Assembly: GCF_002087335.1 (NCBI RefSeq)
Contig: NZ_MWVJ01000045.1
Location: 1-64,000 of the forward strand
Direction of reading: 5' to 3'
Source of the DNA: Pseudophaeobacter leonis
GTDB taxonomy: Bacteria; Pseudomonadota; Alphaproteobacteria; Rhodobacterales; Rhodobacteraceae
DNA: 64,000 bases
Shown here: positions 1 to 9,223 of the stretch, one piece after another
How the letters are laid out: every line of letters begins with the position of its first letter
Position numbering within the stretch: position 1 is the first letter of the stretch
Made by a program: the position numbers and the translations under genes
The notes under the pieces: model-generated
What the model saw: only the letters and a program-made list of their open reading frames with translations
Database searches by the model: none
Told to the model about the DNA's origin: nothing

Positions 1-209
1 GTTGCGACGACCCGTTGAAACCACACCGCAGTGCTGCCATAAGGAACAGCCATTGCATAAGGCGCAACTGCCGACTTAAATCAGTTCGTTCGGCTCAAGC
101 GTCCGCTCAAGCATCCAAACCAGCCACATGTAGCCAATACCAGCCACAAGGCGCAAACTTCCCCGCGAATTTCACTTGACCCCCGCCCCGCGCATGTCAA
201 GAACGGGGC

Positions 210-1246
210 ATGAGCACGGCTAAACTGACAATCAATCTCGATGCGCTGGTGACCAACTGGCAAAATCTGAACGCTATGACCAACTGCGAGACCGCAGCTG
301 TAGTCAAGGCAAATGGCTATGGGCTGGATGCGGCCCGGGTGGCCAAGGCACTGGCCAAGGTCGGCGCACGCAATTTCTTTGTCGCCGCCGCCGAAGAAGG
401 CGTGGCGCTGCGCCGTGCCCTCGGCCCCGGCCCCGGTATTTCGGTGTTTTCCGGCCATATGGAGGGTGACGCCAAACTGCTGAAAGACTTCCAGCTGACC
501 CCGATGCTGAATTCCCTCGACCAGATGCTGCGCCATTTTGAGGCGCTGCCGGGCCATGACTTTGGCGTGCAACTGGATAGCGGCATGAACCGCCTTGGCA
601 TGGAGCCCGCAGAATGGGGCGCCGTTCGCGACATTGCCCTGGGCCAAAGGCCGGTTTTGCTGATGTCGCACCTGGCCTGCAGCGATGAGCCCGCACATGC
701 GATGAACGCGCTGCAGCTCAAGACCTTCCGCGACATGACCGATGGCCTTGAGCTGCCCCGCTCGCTTGCCGCAACGGGCGGGATGTTGCTGGGGCGCGAC
801 TATCCCTTTGACCTGTGCCGTCCCGGAGTTGGCCTCTATGGCGGCCGCCCTTTACCGAAGCGCTTCCGGTGGTGCAGCTTGACCTGCCGGTGATCCAGAC
901 CCGCGATGTTGAAGTTGGCGAAAGCGTCGGCTACGGCAATACCTGGGTGGCGCAGAGGCCCAGTCGCATTGCCACTGTGGCGGCCGGCTATGCCGACGGG
1001 TTGCAGCGTGCGCTGATGAATACCGGCATCTCGCTTTATGCCGGGACCACCACCTGCCCGGTTGTCGGGCGCATCTCAATGGATTTGATCACTGTGGACA
1101 TCACCGCTCTTGCGGAGGGCCCCGCAAGCCTGTCTCTTCTCAATGAGGCGCAAACCGTCGATCACCTCGCCAATGCGGCCGGCACCATCGGCTATGAGAT
1201 TCTCACCTCGCTTGGCCATCGCTATGCACGGACATATCAGGGATGA
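210..1246 (+). CDS. alr: Alanine racemase, interrupted by a one-base deletion
   Basis: Interconverts L- and D-alanine with PLP, supplying D-alanine for peptidoglycan in the cytoplasm. The PLP lysine is Lys33 in [10 protein letters not shown], the NRLG segment follows LDSGM, and the second domain carries the AAGYADG tyrosine motif and GRISMD. The reading frame breaks near 848-850: the first frame reads GGRPL and soon stops, while the +1 frame continues [13 protein letters not shown]. Restoring one C in the CCC run gives a continuous protein of about 345 aa, a normal length. The stop overlaps the next start (ATGA). No gene is seen in the 209 bases before it. Because the enzyme is normally essential, the break is more likely a sequence error than a pseudogene. 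Confidence 0.93.
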
Positions 1247-2025
1247 ACCCGCTTAGTCTTCTGGCCCGCCTGGGCCGTGTGGCACTTGCAGCCCTCGCAG
1301 CCATTGGCCGTGTGGCGCTGTTTGCTGTCAGCACCTTCACCCATATGCTGCGCCCGCCCTATTATCCCCGCGAATTCGCCCTGTCGCTGTTGCAGATCGG
1401 CTGGCTGTCGCTGCCCGTGGTTGCCCTGACAGCCGTTTTCACCGGCGGCGCGCTGGCGCTGCAGGTCTATGCCGGTGGCGCGCGGTTCAACGCCGAAGCC
1501 GTGGTGCCGCAGATTGTCGCCATTGGCATGGTGCGCGAACTTGGACCGGTTCTGGTCGGGCTGATGGTCGCCGCCCGCGTCACCTCATCGGTTGCCGCCG
1601 AGATCGCCACCATGAAAGTCACCGAGCAGATCGACGCGCTGGTGACATTGTCCACCAACCCAATGCAGTATCTGGTGGCTCCGCGGGTGCTGGCAGCTCT
1701 GGTCACCGTGCCGGTTCTGGTTGGCATCGGCGATATCATCGGCATTGCCGGCGGCTACACTGTCTCGGTGCACAACCTTGGCTTTAACTCAGCCGCCTAC
1801 CTGAAAAACACCGTTGATTTTCTTGAGCCCTTGGATCTGATTTCCTCGCTGGTCAAAGGCGCGTTCTTTGGCACCATCGCCGCCACCATGGGCTGCTACT
1901 ACGGAATGCAATCGGGGCGCGGCGCCCAGGGCGTTGGCAGCGCGACCAAATCCTCGGTCGAGGCCGCCGCCGTGTTGATCCTGGCCACCAACTTTATCCT
2001 GACTGGGGTGTTCTTCTCGCTATGA
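1243..2025 (+). CDS. mlaE: MlaE-family ABC transporter permease
   Basis: Inner-membrane permease of the Mla-type lipid transport system, which moves phospholipid between inner and outer membrane. The 260-aa protein has several hydrophobic segments and the family core, including [11 protein letters not shown], the segment [18 protein letters not shown] and [15 protein letters not shown]. It overlaps alr by ATGA and overlaps the ATPase gene that follows, so the three are probably co-translated. An MlaD substrate-binding gene is not visible nearby and must lie elsewhere if the system is complete. The length and motifs are normal. Confidence 0.93.
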   Translation: MNPLSLLARLGRVALAALAAIGRVALFAVSTFTHMLRPPYYPREFALSLLQIGWLSLPVVALTAVFTGGALALQVYAGGARFNAEAVVPQIVAIGMVRELGPVLVGLMVAARVTSSVAAEIATMKVTEQIDALVTLSTNPMQYLVAPRVLAALVTVPVLVGIGDIIGIAGGYTVSVHNLGFNSAAYLKNTVDFLEPLDLISSLVKGAFFGTIAATMGCYYGMQSGRGAQGVGSATKSSVEAAAVLILATNFILTGVFFSL

Positions 2026-2810
2026 CACAGGCAAAAACATCCCCGTCCAACACATCCCACCCTATGATCAAGCTGGACAACGTCCACAAGGCCTTTGGCA
2101 CCAACAAGGTTTTGCGCGGCATGTCTCTTGAGATCCCCAAAGGCAGCTCGATGGTGATCATTGGCGGCTCTGGCACCGGTAAATCCGTCGCCCTCAAAAG
2201 CGTGCTTGGCCTGATCACGCCGGACTCTGGTGAAATCTACGTCGATGGCAAGCCCGCCAACTCTGGGGACCGCGATGCCTTTCTGGCGCGCTTTGGCATG
2301 CTATTTCAGGGCGGTGCCCTGTTTGACTCGCTGCCCGTCTGGCAAAACGCCGCCTTTCGCCTGCTACGGGGGGCTCTGAAACGCCCGGTTGAAGAAGCCC
2401 GCGCGATCGCCATCGAGAAACTCCGCCGCGTCGGCCTCAAACCCGATGTCGCAGACCAACTGCCGGCTGAGCTGTCCGGTGGTATGCAAAAGCGCGTCGG
2501 CCTTGCCCGCGCCATCGCCGCCGAGCCCGAAATCATCTTTTTTGACGAGCCCACCACCGGTCTTGATCCCATCATGGCGGGCGTCATCAACGATCTGATC
2601 CGTGAGATCGTGGTCGAGATGGGCGCCACCGCGATGACCATCACCCACGACATGACCTCGGTGCGCGCTATCGCCGACAATATCGCCATGCTGCACGACG
2701 GCGTGATCAAATGGACGGGTCCGGTGGAACACTTGGATGACAGCGGTGATCCCTATCTGGATCAGTTCATCCACGGTCGCGCCGAGGGGCCGATTGAAGC
2801 CGTTCGATAA
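2022..2810 (+). CDS. mlaF: MlaF-type ABC transporter ATP-binding protein
   Basis: Cytoplasmic ATPase that powers the adjacent MlaE permease. The 262-aa protein shows Walker A GGSGTGKS (about residues 48-55), a Q-loop in MLFQGG, the signature LSGGMQKR (about 151-158), Walker B IIFFDEP followed by TTGLDP, and the switch histidine in TITHDM. The start chosen overlaps the permease stop by ATGA; an in-frame ATG at 2064 (MIKLDN) is a possible alternative. The FQGGALFDSL stretch is typical of the Mla branch of ABC ATPases. Confidence 0.94.
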   Translation: MTQAKTSPSNTSHPMIKLDNVHKAFGTNKVLRGMSLEIPKGSSMVIIGGSGTGKSVALKSVLGLITPDSGEIYVDGKPANSGDRDAFLARFGMLFQGGALFDSLPVWQNAAFRLLRGALKRPVEEARAIAIEKLRRVGLKPDVADQLPAELSGGMQKRVGLARAIAAEPEIIFFDEPTTGLDPIMAGVINDLIREIVVEMGATAMTITHDMTSVRAIADNIAMLHDGVIKWTGPVEHLDDSGDPYLDQFIHGRAEGPIEAVR

Positions 2811-3182
2811 TTGGGGTTTCTGTTTCTAATCCTTCTTTGCGGCCCTTTTGCCGGGGCCTTCGCCTCAATTTCTCTAGGAAGTCGGCTTAAAGGCCAGACA
2901 CCTCTTCATCGAACGAGCCAACTTCTGATGGCCCTTCCAACGGTGTGCTTCTTTTCAATCCTGATCAGCCTGTTTCTGACAATCGGCCCCGGTCTTCCGT
3001 ACATTTTCCTGGGAATTTCATTCGCTCTTGCCCCCGTGTTTTCGGCTGCGGTCTGCATCCTCTTGGTAAACGTTGTGCGACTGGGGTATTTCCGGCTGCA
3101 TGCTTCAATCGCTTTGGTTCTCTGCCTGGTCACAACATATCTGTTTGCTGGTCTGCTGCTGCATGAACATGGCTACGACTGA
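2811..3182 (+). CDS. Small hypothetical membrane protein
   Basis: I do not recognise this 123-aa product. It would start with TTG immediately after the mlaF stop, in the same orientation, and contains about four strongly hydrophobic segments (around residues 2-20, 38-60, 62-85 and 97-118). The stretch looks AT-richer than its neighbours. A later ATG at 2929 would give a shorter protein. Its tight position behind mlaEF suggests co-transcription, but nothing in the sequence shows a role in lipid transport. It could be a real small membrane protein or a remnant. Confidence 0.45.
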   Translation: MGFLFLILLCGPFAGAFASISLGSRLKGQTPLHRTSQLLMALPTVCFFSILISLFLTIGPGLPYIFLGISFALAPVFSAAVCILLVNVVRLGYFRLHASIALVLCLVTTYLFAGLLLHEHGYD

Positions 3183-3230
3183 TACTGTTCATCTGGTCAG
3201 CCCTCAAATTCTCCCACCAAGGAAACCATG

Positions 3231-3278
3231 ACAGACCAAGGCAAGTAACCTATCACAGACCACGGCAAGTAGCCTCGA
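3231..3278. repeat. Two tandem imperfect 24-bp repeats
   Basis: Two adjacent 24-base units beginning ACAGACCAAGGCAAGTAACC and ACAGACCACGGCAAGTAGCC differ at only a few positions. They lie in the gap between the small membrane ORF and the PqiA-like gene. No function is evident. Confidence 0.7.
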
Positions 3279-3402
3279 TTGGAGACAGAACGGCGCTGGC
3301 CGAGCCAAAACCAGCCGTGCTGATGGACACTCACAACGTTTCCCCCTTTTAAAAAAGTCGAAGAAAGCACAAGTCTGAGCAACCACAAAACACCGGATCC
3401 CC

Positions 3403-3852
3403 ATGTTTCTACGTCTTCTCACTCTGTCGCTACTAATTCTCTACCCCGTAGCCTGGTTTGCGCCCCTTATGCGGGCAGGCCTCTTGCCGATCTTTGGCCT
3501 TTCGGAAATCTCGGTGGTGACCGGATTGCAAAGCCTCTGGAGCAGCGACATGGTGCTGGCGCTTATCGTCACTTTCTTTGCCATCTTCGCGCCCTACCTC
3601 AAAACCATCGGGTTGGCGCTGGTACAATGGGGACTGCTGGACCCCCGCGCCCAGCCGGTGCTGCATGTCTTGGGCAAACTCGCCATGGCCGATGTCTTCC
3701 TCATCGCGCTCTACATCACCCTGGCCAAAAGCATCGGCTACGCCACGATTGAAACCGCCTGGGGTCTTTACATGTTCAGCGCCTGCATCATCGCCTCAAT
3801 CATCCTCCGCTTGCTGACAGAGCGCCACCTGCGCGCTGCGGCCTCTCAATGA
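3403..3852 (+). CDS. PqiA-like (paraquat-inducible protein A family) membrane protein
   Basis: A 149-aa integral membrane protein with about four transmembrane segments. It resembles a single PqiA domain: LLTLSLLILYPVAWFAPLM, then LPIFGLSEISVVTGLQSLW, LKTIGLALVQWGLLDPR and a KLAMADVFLIAL segment. PqiA-type proteins work with MCE proteins at the inner membrane in envelope lipid homeostasis, which fits its place downstream of mlaEF. Most family members have two such domains; this one has one. The assignment is by resemblance, and no MCE partner gene is adjacent. Confidence 0.75.
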   Translation: MFLRLLTLSLLILYPVAWFAPLMRAGLLPIFGLSEISVVTGLQSLWSSDMVLALIVTFFAIFAPYLKTIGLALVQWGLLDPRAQPVLHVLGKLAMADVFLIALYITLAKSIGYATIETAWGLYMFSACIIASIILRLLTERHLRAAASQ

Positions 3853-4151
3853 CGCTGCGCGCATAGAGCAGCGCCCTGTCTCAGGACGGAGGCTAGGCCA
3901 GGATTGCAGCAACAAAGCGCCAGTCATACTTGCACCCGTGCTTTCAGGGCAGTCCTGCCCCTGAAGCGCTTCTCAGCCAAATCTTCTCTTTCTTTCCTGG
4001 CTTTCTTTTCTGTTGCGCCGCGCCAGCGGCGCCAGGCCCAACCCTGCGGCTGGCTCTGCGGCAGCAGAGGAGGCCAAGGGGGCGGGAGCCTTTGCTTTTT
4101 TGCCGCGACAGCCCCCTTGAACAAACCCTGAACATCAGGCAGAGCTGCCCC

Positions 4152-5519
4152 ATGGCAAAATCAAAGTCCTTCTCCTGTTCGGCCTGTGGCGCCGGTTTTT
4201 CAAAATGGTCCGGTCGTTGCGAAGGCTGCGGCGAGTGGAACAGCATTGTTGAAGACAAAGGTCTCTCCTCTGCAGGCCCCGCAAAAAAGTCCCTCGGCAT
4301 CCGGCGGGGCAAAACCATCCCGCTGTCGGATCTCTCCACCGAAGAGACGCCACCGCCGCGCGCCACCTGTGGCGTTGGTGAGCTCGACCGGGTGCTGGGC
4401 GGCGGGCTGGTTGCGGCCTCGGCCATTCTGGTTGGCGGTGATCCCGGCATCGGCAAATCCACCCTGCTGCTGCAGGCCGCGGCGCAATTCGCGCAGGCTG
4501 GGGTGAAAACCATCTATGTCAGCGGCGAGGAAGCCTCGGCGCAGGTGCGTATGCGGGCGCAGCGTCTGGGGCTGGCACAGGCGCCTGTGAAACTGGCCGC
4601 CGAAACCAACCTGCGCGACATTCTCACCACGCTTGAGGCGGAAAAGCCGCAACTGGCGATCATCGATTCGATCCAGACCATGTGGGCCGACCATGTCGAC
4701 AGCGCGCCGGGGTCTGTCAGCCAGGTCCGCGCCGCCGCCCATGAGCTGACGACCTTTGCCAAAAGTCAGGGGATTTCGATCATCATGGTTGGCCATGTCA
4801 CCAAGGACGGCCAGATTGCCGGCCCCCGCGTGGTCGAACACATGGTCGATACCGTTCTCTATTTTGAAGGCAAGCGCGGCCATCAGTTCCGTATTTTACG
4901 GGCCGTCAAAAACCGCTTTGGCCCCTCTGACGAGATTGGCGTCTTTGAAATGACCGGCGCGGGCCTTGCCGAGGTCACCAACCCTTCGGCACTGTTCCTG
5001 TCGGGCCGCGGTGAGCCCTCGCCGGGATCCGTGGTTTTTGCCGGCATTGAGGGCACCCGCCCGGTGCTGGTCGAGATGCAGGCGCTGGTGGCCCCCTCGC
5101 CACATTCGCAGCCCCGGCGCGCGGTTGTCGGCTGGGACAGCTCGCGACTGGCGATGATCCTCGCCGTGCTCGAGGCGCGCTGCGGCATTCCTTTTGCCGG
5201 GCTGGATGTCTATCTCAACGTGGCGGGCGGCATGAAAATCACCGAGCCCGCCGCCGACCTCGCGGTCGCCGCCGCCCTGCTGAGCGCCCGTGAAGACGTG
5301 GCACTTCCGGCAGATACAGCAGTTTTTGGAGAAATATCGCTGTCAGGAGCCCTTCGCCCGGCCCCACAGACCGAAAACCGGTTGAAAGAAGCGCAAAAAC
5401 TTGGTTTCACCTCTGCAATTGCCCCGAGTGGGGGCAAAGCCGTTTCGATCAAGGGTCTTGGCCTGCGCCAAGCCTCCGATCTGGCAGGTTTTGTTGGTGA
5501 GTTCTTTGGAGCCGGCTAG
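4152..5519 (+). CDS. radA: DNA repair protein RadA (Sms)
   Basis: RecA-like ATPase that aids branch migration in recombination and repair. I start the gene at the ATG that gives MAKSKSFSCSACG; a longer open frame upstream has no family similarity. The 455-aa product has a C4 zinc finger (Cys9, Cys12, Cys23, Cys26), Walker A GGDPGIGKST (about 95-104), the diagnostic KNRFG motif near residue 255, and a C-terminal Lon-like domain containing GLDVYLNVAGG. The 299 bases before it contain a GC-rich stem but no gene I can support. It is followed closely by cvpA. Confidence 0.96.
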   Translation: MAKSKSFSCSACGAGFSKWSGRCEGCGEWNSIVEDKGLSSAGPAKKSLGIRRGKTIPLSDLSTEETPPPRATCGVGELDRVLGGGLVAASAILVGGDPGIGKSTLLLQAAAQFAQAGVKTIYVSGEEASAQVRMRAQRLGLAQAPVKLAAETNLRDILTTLEAEKPQLAIIDSIQTMWADHVDSAPGSVSQVRAAAHELTTFAKSQGISIIMVGHVTKDGQIAGPRVVEHMVDTVLYFEGKRGHQFRILRAVKNRFGPSDEIGVFEMTGAGLAEVTNPSALFLSGRGEPSPGSVVFAGIEGTRPVLVEMQALVAPSPHSQPRRAVVGWDSSRLAMILAVLEARCGIPFAGLDVYLNVAGGMKITEPAADLAVAAALLSAREDVALPADTAVFGEISLSGALRPAPQTENRLKEAQKLGFTSAIAPSGGKAVSIKGLGLRQASDLAGFVGEFFGAG

Positions 5520-5558
5520 ATTTGCCTAAATTTTATCGCAGGCTAACGGGCGAGGGAC

Positions 5559-6113
5559 ATGGAAGGTTTCACAATTATTGACGGGGTCGTAGCCCTGGTC
5601 ATCGTATTATCGGCGCTTCTGGCCTATTCGCGCGGCTTTGTCCGCGAGGCCATGGCCATTGCTGGCTGGATCGCAGCAGGCATCCTCGCTTTTATGTTCG
5701 CACCACAGGTGGAGCCGCTGATGGCAGAAATCCCTGTGATAGGCGAATTTATCTCTGACAGTTGCGAGTTGTCGATCATCGCCGCCTTTGCCGCAGTCTT
5801 TGCTCTGGCGCTGATTGTCGTCTCGTTCTTTACCCCGCTGTTTTCCTCACTGGTGCAGCGCTCCGCTCTGGGCGGCCTCGACCAGGGGGCCGGCTTCTTT
5901 TTTGGCGTGCTGCGGGGCATCCTGCTCGTGGCGATTGCCTTCTTCCTCTATAATGTGGTGATGACCGGCCAGAATTTTACAATCGTTGACGAAAGCCGCT
6001 CTTCGGTGGTGTTTGAACGGCTGATTGGCAAGGTCGAAGATCGCAATCCAGAACAGGCCTTGGGCTGGGTGACACAACAATATGAGGCGCTGATAGGCTC
6101 CTGCGGATCCTAA
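5559..6113 (+). CDS. cvpA: CvpA family membrane protein
   Basis: A 184-aa inner-membrane protein of the CvpA (colicin V production) family with about four hydrophobic segments. The family start is seen in FTIIDGVVALVIVLSALLAY, followed by SRGFVREAMAIAGWI. In many proteobacteria cvpA precedes purF, as it does here apart from one inserted Hint-like gene, and it is linked to envelope integrity. It sits 39 bases after radA and is followed by a clear hairpin terminator, so radA-cvpA is likely one transcript. Confidence 0.93.
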   Translation: MEGFTIIDGVVALVIVLSALLAYSRGFVREAMAIAGWIAAGILAFMFAPQVEPLMAEIPVIGEFISDSCELSIIAAFAAVFALALIVVSFFTPLFSSLVQRSALGGLDQGAGFFFGVLRGILLVAIAFFLYNVVMTGQNFTIVDESRSSVVFERLIGKVEDRNPEQALGWVTQQYEALIGSCGS

Positions 6114-6156
6114 GCGATTATTTGTTTACCAAGGTAAATCTGACACGATTTAGAAA

Positions 6157-6181
6157 GGGCGCCTTATCGGTGCCCTTTTTC
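6157..6181 (+). terminator. Rho-independent terminator after cvpA
   Basis: A 7-bp stem (GGGCGCC with GGTGCCC, one G-T pair) and a TTATC loop are followed at once by a run of Ts. It lies 44 bases after the cvpA stop. Confidence 0.8.
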
Positions 6182-6207
6182 TATGGTTCAGCAAAGGCTT
6201 CACAGGT

Positions 6208-6216
6208 TTATCCACA
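6208..6216 (+). promoter_or_regulatory. Perfect DnaA box
   Basis: TTATCCACA matches the consensus DnaA box exactly. It lies in an AT-rich intergenic block between cvpA and the Hint-like gene. Only one box was seen, so it is more likely a regulatory or titration site than an origin. Confidence 0.5.
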
Positions 6217-6231
6217 GACTGGCTCCTGATA

Positions 6232-6364
6232 GGTTAACATCCCCTGTTAACCATTAAGTTTTTGTTAACCAATAAGAATCACTTTTTCCAGATCTCATTG
6301 AGAGACTTTGATTCCGGGGCAGATTCTTAAAAAATCCTCAACCAGCAGCGGCCAAAGGTTAACA
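6232..6364. repeat. Four copies of the octamer GGTTAACA / TGTTAACC
   Basis: GGTTAACA occurs at 6232-6239 and 6357-6364, and its reverse complement TGTTAACC at 6245-6252 and 6263-6270. The first two form a perfect inverted repeat with a 5-base spacer (TCCCC). The arrangement looks like an operator region for the downstream gene. Confidence 0.7.
6254..6268 (+). promoter_or_regulatory. CtrA-type binding site (TTAA-N7-TTAA)
   Basis: TTAAGTTTTTGTTAA is a perfect match to the alphaproteobacterial CtrA consensus of two TTAA half-sites seven bases apart. It overlaps one GTTAAC octamer and lies about 240 bases before the Hint-like start. The match is direct; binding is inference. Confidence 0.45.
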
Positions 6365-6507
6365 ATCCTGAGAAAAATCGCATTTTGTCGCCAAAAAACG
6401 GCCCAAGATCGAAATTGGCCGCACCCCTGCCCCATTTCCGTCCCAATTCGGAGGCCACATAGGCTCAACACAGACGAACAGGCACTTTCGCTCAGAAGGA
6501 CGACACC

Positions 6508-7188
6508 ATGCTGCTGGATCATTTCAACACTTTCGCCGATTATCAGCCGGTGGGCCTTCTGTTGGACTTCCCTATGCTGCGCCCAGAGCCTTTGGTCCAA
6601 GCGCCTCAACGCAGCCGAACCGGTGGGTTCCTGCCAGAAACGCTGGTGGAAACCGATCGCGGCTTTATCCAGGCCCGTGACGTAAAGCCAGGCGATATGG
6701 TCTACACCTTTGATGGTGGATGTCAGGAAGTCGAAGTGGTGCGCCATGCGGTGCCACGCGTGACCACTCTGATGCACGTGCCTGCCGGTGCCCTTGGCAA
6801 TGATTGCGACCTTGAGCTGCCCGCAGACCAAATGGTCGCTCTGGAGCTGGACGCGGTTGAACGCCTCTTTGGCCTGCCTTTGGTTCTGGTGAACCTGATT
6901 TCACTGGCTGGTCACAAAGGCATCAAGGCTCTCAGCCCCGAACGTCTGGGCCGCATCCACATTGAATGTGCCGAAGAAGAGCTGACCTGGGCCGAAAGCG
7001 GTATGCTGATGCAGGCCGGAACGGGCGGACCCGATGGTGCCTTCAAAGAGCTTTCCCTGTCTGAGACCCGGCAGATCCTGGCAAGCGAAGAAGGTCGGGC
7101 CCTGGCGCTGACCGGCCTTGCGCTTGAGAACGCCCGTTATCCCGACCTCCTGAAAGAGCTTTTGGCTACTCCTAAAGCCGCCGCCTGA
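6508..7188 (+). CDS. Degenerate Hint-fold protein
   Basis: A 226-aa protein whose residues about 39-80 (GGFLPETLVETDRGFIQARD, then VKPGDMVYTFDGG) follow the start of a Hedgehog/intein (Hint) domain, usually CFTPGTRI...LRPGDRVLTRDGG. The catalytic cysteine that opens the domain is absent (Gly/Phe in its place), and the usual SPDHR histidine motif appears as PADQM. It is therefore unlikely to self-splice or cleave. An AGAAGGA ribosome site lies 8 bases before the ATG. Upstream is an unusually rich regulatory region. Function unknown; it may be a structural or regulatory derivative of the roseobacter Hint family, of which an intact type occurs at 23447-24480. Confidence 0.7.
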   Translation: MLLDHFNTFADYQPVGLLLDFPMLRPEPLVQAPQRSRTGGFLPETLVETDRGFIQARDVKPGDMVYTFDGGCQEVEVVRHAVPRVTTLMHVPAGALGNDCDLELPADQMVALELDAVERLFGLPLVLVNLISLAGHKGIKALSPERLGRIHIECAEEELTWAESGMLMQAGTGGPDGAFKELSLSETRQILASEEGRALALTGLALENARYPDLLKELLATPKAAA

Positions 7189-7497
7189 TCCCAGCCTTTT
7201 GCGCGCCCCAAGGCCAAGAGGCCTGCCGCCATTTGCCCCAACGCGCCCGCTCACACGCCCACCCGCACGCAAAAGATGCATTTGCAACCCGGACAGTGCG
7301 CCAAAGCAGAAACCCTGCCCGTAAAGAGCGCACAATATTCAACTGCGACGTCAGAACAAAAAATGACGCAGCAAAAACCCTGCTTTCTTCTGTATTCTGC
7401 TGGCCATCCAAGCTAGGAAGCCCCTGCAGAGCCGCGGCAAGGTCAGCGGATCTGCAGCAACCGAACAGCAACGCTACAGTGAAATTGGAGCCATTCA
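7189..7497. other. Intergenic region before purF
   Basis: No gene was found. The stretch contains a short self-complementary segment (AAGGCCAAGAGGCCT), two similar GCAGAAACCCTGC / GCAAAAACCCTGC words, and GGAG nine bases before the purF ATG. No riboswitch or clear promoter could be recognised. Confidence 0.5.
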
Positions 7498-9018
7498 ATG
7501 TGCGGGATTTTGGGGATCGCAAGCCGACAGGACGAGGTCTTTGCGGAACTTTACGATGGGTTGCTGATGTTGCAACATCGCGGCCAGGACGCCTCAGGCA
7601 TTGTCACCTATACTGGCGAGTTCTTTCGTGAACGCAAAGCCAACGGGCTGGTCAAGGATGTTTTCAACGCCACGGACGCAGACACCCTGCGCGGCAAGGT
7701 TGGCATCGGTCATGTACGCTACCCGACTGCAGGCTCTCTCAGCGCCTCAGAAGCGCAGCCGTTCTTTGTGAATGCCCCATATGGCATCTATCTGGTACAC
7801 AACGGAAATATCACAAACACGGCCGAGCAACGCGACAAGGTAACGGCCAAATACAGCCGTCATTTGCGCACCACATCGGATTCCGAAATCCTGCTGAACG
7901 TGCTGGCGGACAAGATATCTGACAGCATCAAAGTCAACGGAACCAAAGACCCCATCCGCAACCTTTTTGCCGGGGTAAAGATGACCATGGAGCGCATTCA
8001 GAGCGCCTATTCGGTGATCTGTCTGGTTGCCGGTGTTGGCATGCTCGCCTTTCGCGACCCCCATGGCATCCGCCCCCTGTCCATCGCTCAGCGCGACGCA
8101 AAGGGGGAGGGCGACGACTATGCCTTTGCCTCTGAGGACGTGGCCTTTGGCATCAACGGCTTTGAAAAACTACGGGACGTGAACCCGGGCGAGGCGATTC
8201 TCATCGACCTTGACGGCAACATGCACAGCTTTCAGGCAGTCGAGGGCAAGCTGACACCCTGTATTTTTGAATATGTCTATCTGGCCCGCCCGGACTCGAT
8301 GCTGGATGGGATCTCGGTCTACAAGACCCAGCTGCGTATGGGCCAGACACTGGCTCAGCAGATCAGCGAGGCCAATCTTGGGATAGACAGCGTCATTCCT
8401 GTGCCTGATTCTGCCCGTCCCGTTGCGCTGGAAGTGGCAAACTCGCTGGGCATCCGCTACCGCGAAGGCCTGGTAAAGAATCGCTACATCGGCCGGACCT
8501 TCATTATGCCCGGTCAGGCCGAGCGGCAGAAATCGGTGCGCCGAAAGCTGAACGCCATTCCGCTGGAGATGCAGGGGCTCAATCTGCTTTTGATTGATGA
8601 TTCCATCGTGCGCGGCAATACCATCCAGAAGATCGTTCAGATGTGTCGCGATGCCGGCGCCAAAAAGGTCTATATCGCCAGTGCCTCGCCACCGGTGAAA
8701 TACCCCAATGTCTATGGCATCGACATGCCGACCAAACATGAGCTGATCGCGGATGGTCGCAACACCGACGAAATCTGCGAAGAGCTCGGTGCTGATGCGC
8801 TTATTTATCAGCGCCTTGAGGATCTGGTCTGGGCTGCAAAAGAAGGCAACACCGATATTGATGCTTTTGATTGCTCCTGCTTTGACGGCAAATATGTCAC
8901 CGGCAGCGTCAGTGCAGACTATCTGGACTCGCTGGAAACCAGTGGCCGGGTCAGCGAGAAAATCAAAGACCTGCCGGCCCCCGGAGAATCCTGGAACAGC
9001 ATGAAACTCGCCACCTGA
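7498..9018 (+). CDS. purF: Amidophosphoribosyltransferase
   Basis: Catalyses the first committed step of purine synthesis, PRPP plus glutamine to phosphoribosylamine. The 506-aa protein begins MCGILGIA, so the nucleophilic Cys2 is exposed after removal of Met with no propeptide. The N-terminal Ntn-hydrolase domain has LQHRGQDASG and IGHVRYPTAG; the C-terminal phosphoribosyltransferase domain has the PRPP motif LLLIDDSIVRGNT near residue 365. Length is normal for the family. A GGAG site precedes the start, and a weak hairpin with a T-rich tail follows the stop. Confidence 0.97.
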   Translation: MCGILGIASRQDEVFAELYDGLLMLQHRGQDASGIVTYTGEFFRERKANGLVKDVFNATDADTLRGKVGIGHVRYPTAGSLSASEAQPFFVNAPYGIYLVHNGNITNTAEQRDKVTAKYSRHLRTTSDSEILLNVLADKISDSIKVNGTKDPIRNLFAGVKMTMERIQSAYSVICLVAGVGMLAFRDPHGIRPLSIAQRDAKGEGDDYAFASEDVAFGINGFEKLRDVNPGEAILIDLDGNMHSFQAVEGKLTPCIFEYVYLARPDSMLDGISVYKTQLRMGQTLAQQISEANLGIDSVIPVPDSARPVALEVANSLGIRYREGLVKNRYIGRTFIMPGQAERQKSVRRKLNAIPLEMQGLNLLLIDDSIVRGNTIQKIVQMCRDAGAKKVYIASASPPVKYPNVYGIDMPTKHELIADGRNTDEICEELGADALIYQRLEDLVWAAKEGNTDIDAFDCSCFDGKYVTGSVSADYLDSLETSGRVSEKIKDLPAPGESWNSMKLAT

Positions 9019-9147
9019 TCTCATCTGGTCTGCCGTACTGGGCGCATTTCCTTTCCTGCCTTTCGCCCCTCGCCTTCAAGCGGCTCCATCAGGGGTTTGA
9101 ATTCGCGGCGCAAGCAGGCTAAGAGCAGCCCCAACGTCATTCGGGAG

Positions 9148-9187
9148 AGGCGCTAATCCAACAGGTCGGCGCCTTTCCTTTGTTTTT
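9148..9187 (+). terminator. Possible terminator after purF
   Basis: AGGCGC and GCGCCT pair across a 15-base loop and are followed by a T-rich tail ending in five Ts. The stem is short, so this is tentative. Confidence 0.4.
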
Positions 9188-9223
9188 GCAGCCCGCCCGC
9201 GGGCCCCTCGAAAGATCCGCCCC

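Noticed and set aside
3853-4151. An N-terminal extension of RadA by 74 residues
   Set aside because: The canonical zinc-finger N-terminus begins at the ATG at 4152; upstream residues are low complexity and not part of the family.
6114-6507. The DnaA box region as a chromosomal origin
   Set aside because: Only one DnaA box was found, no AT-rich unwinding element with box clusters is present, and the neighbouring genes are not those usually flanking the origin in this family.
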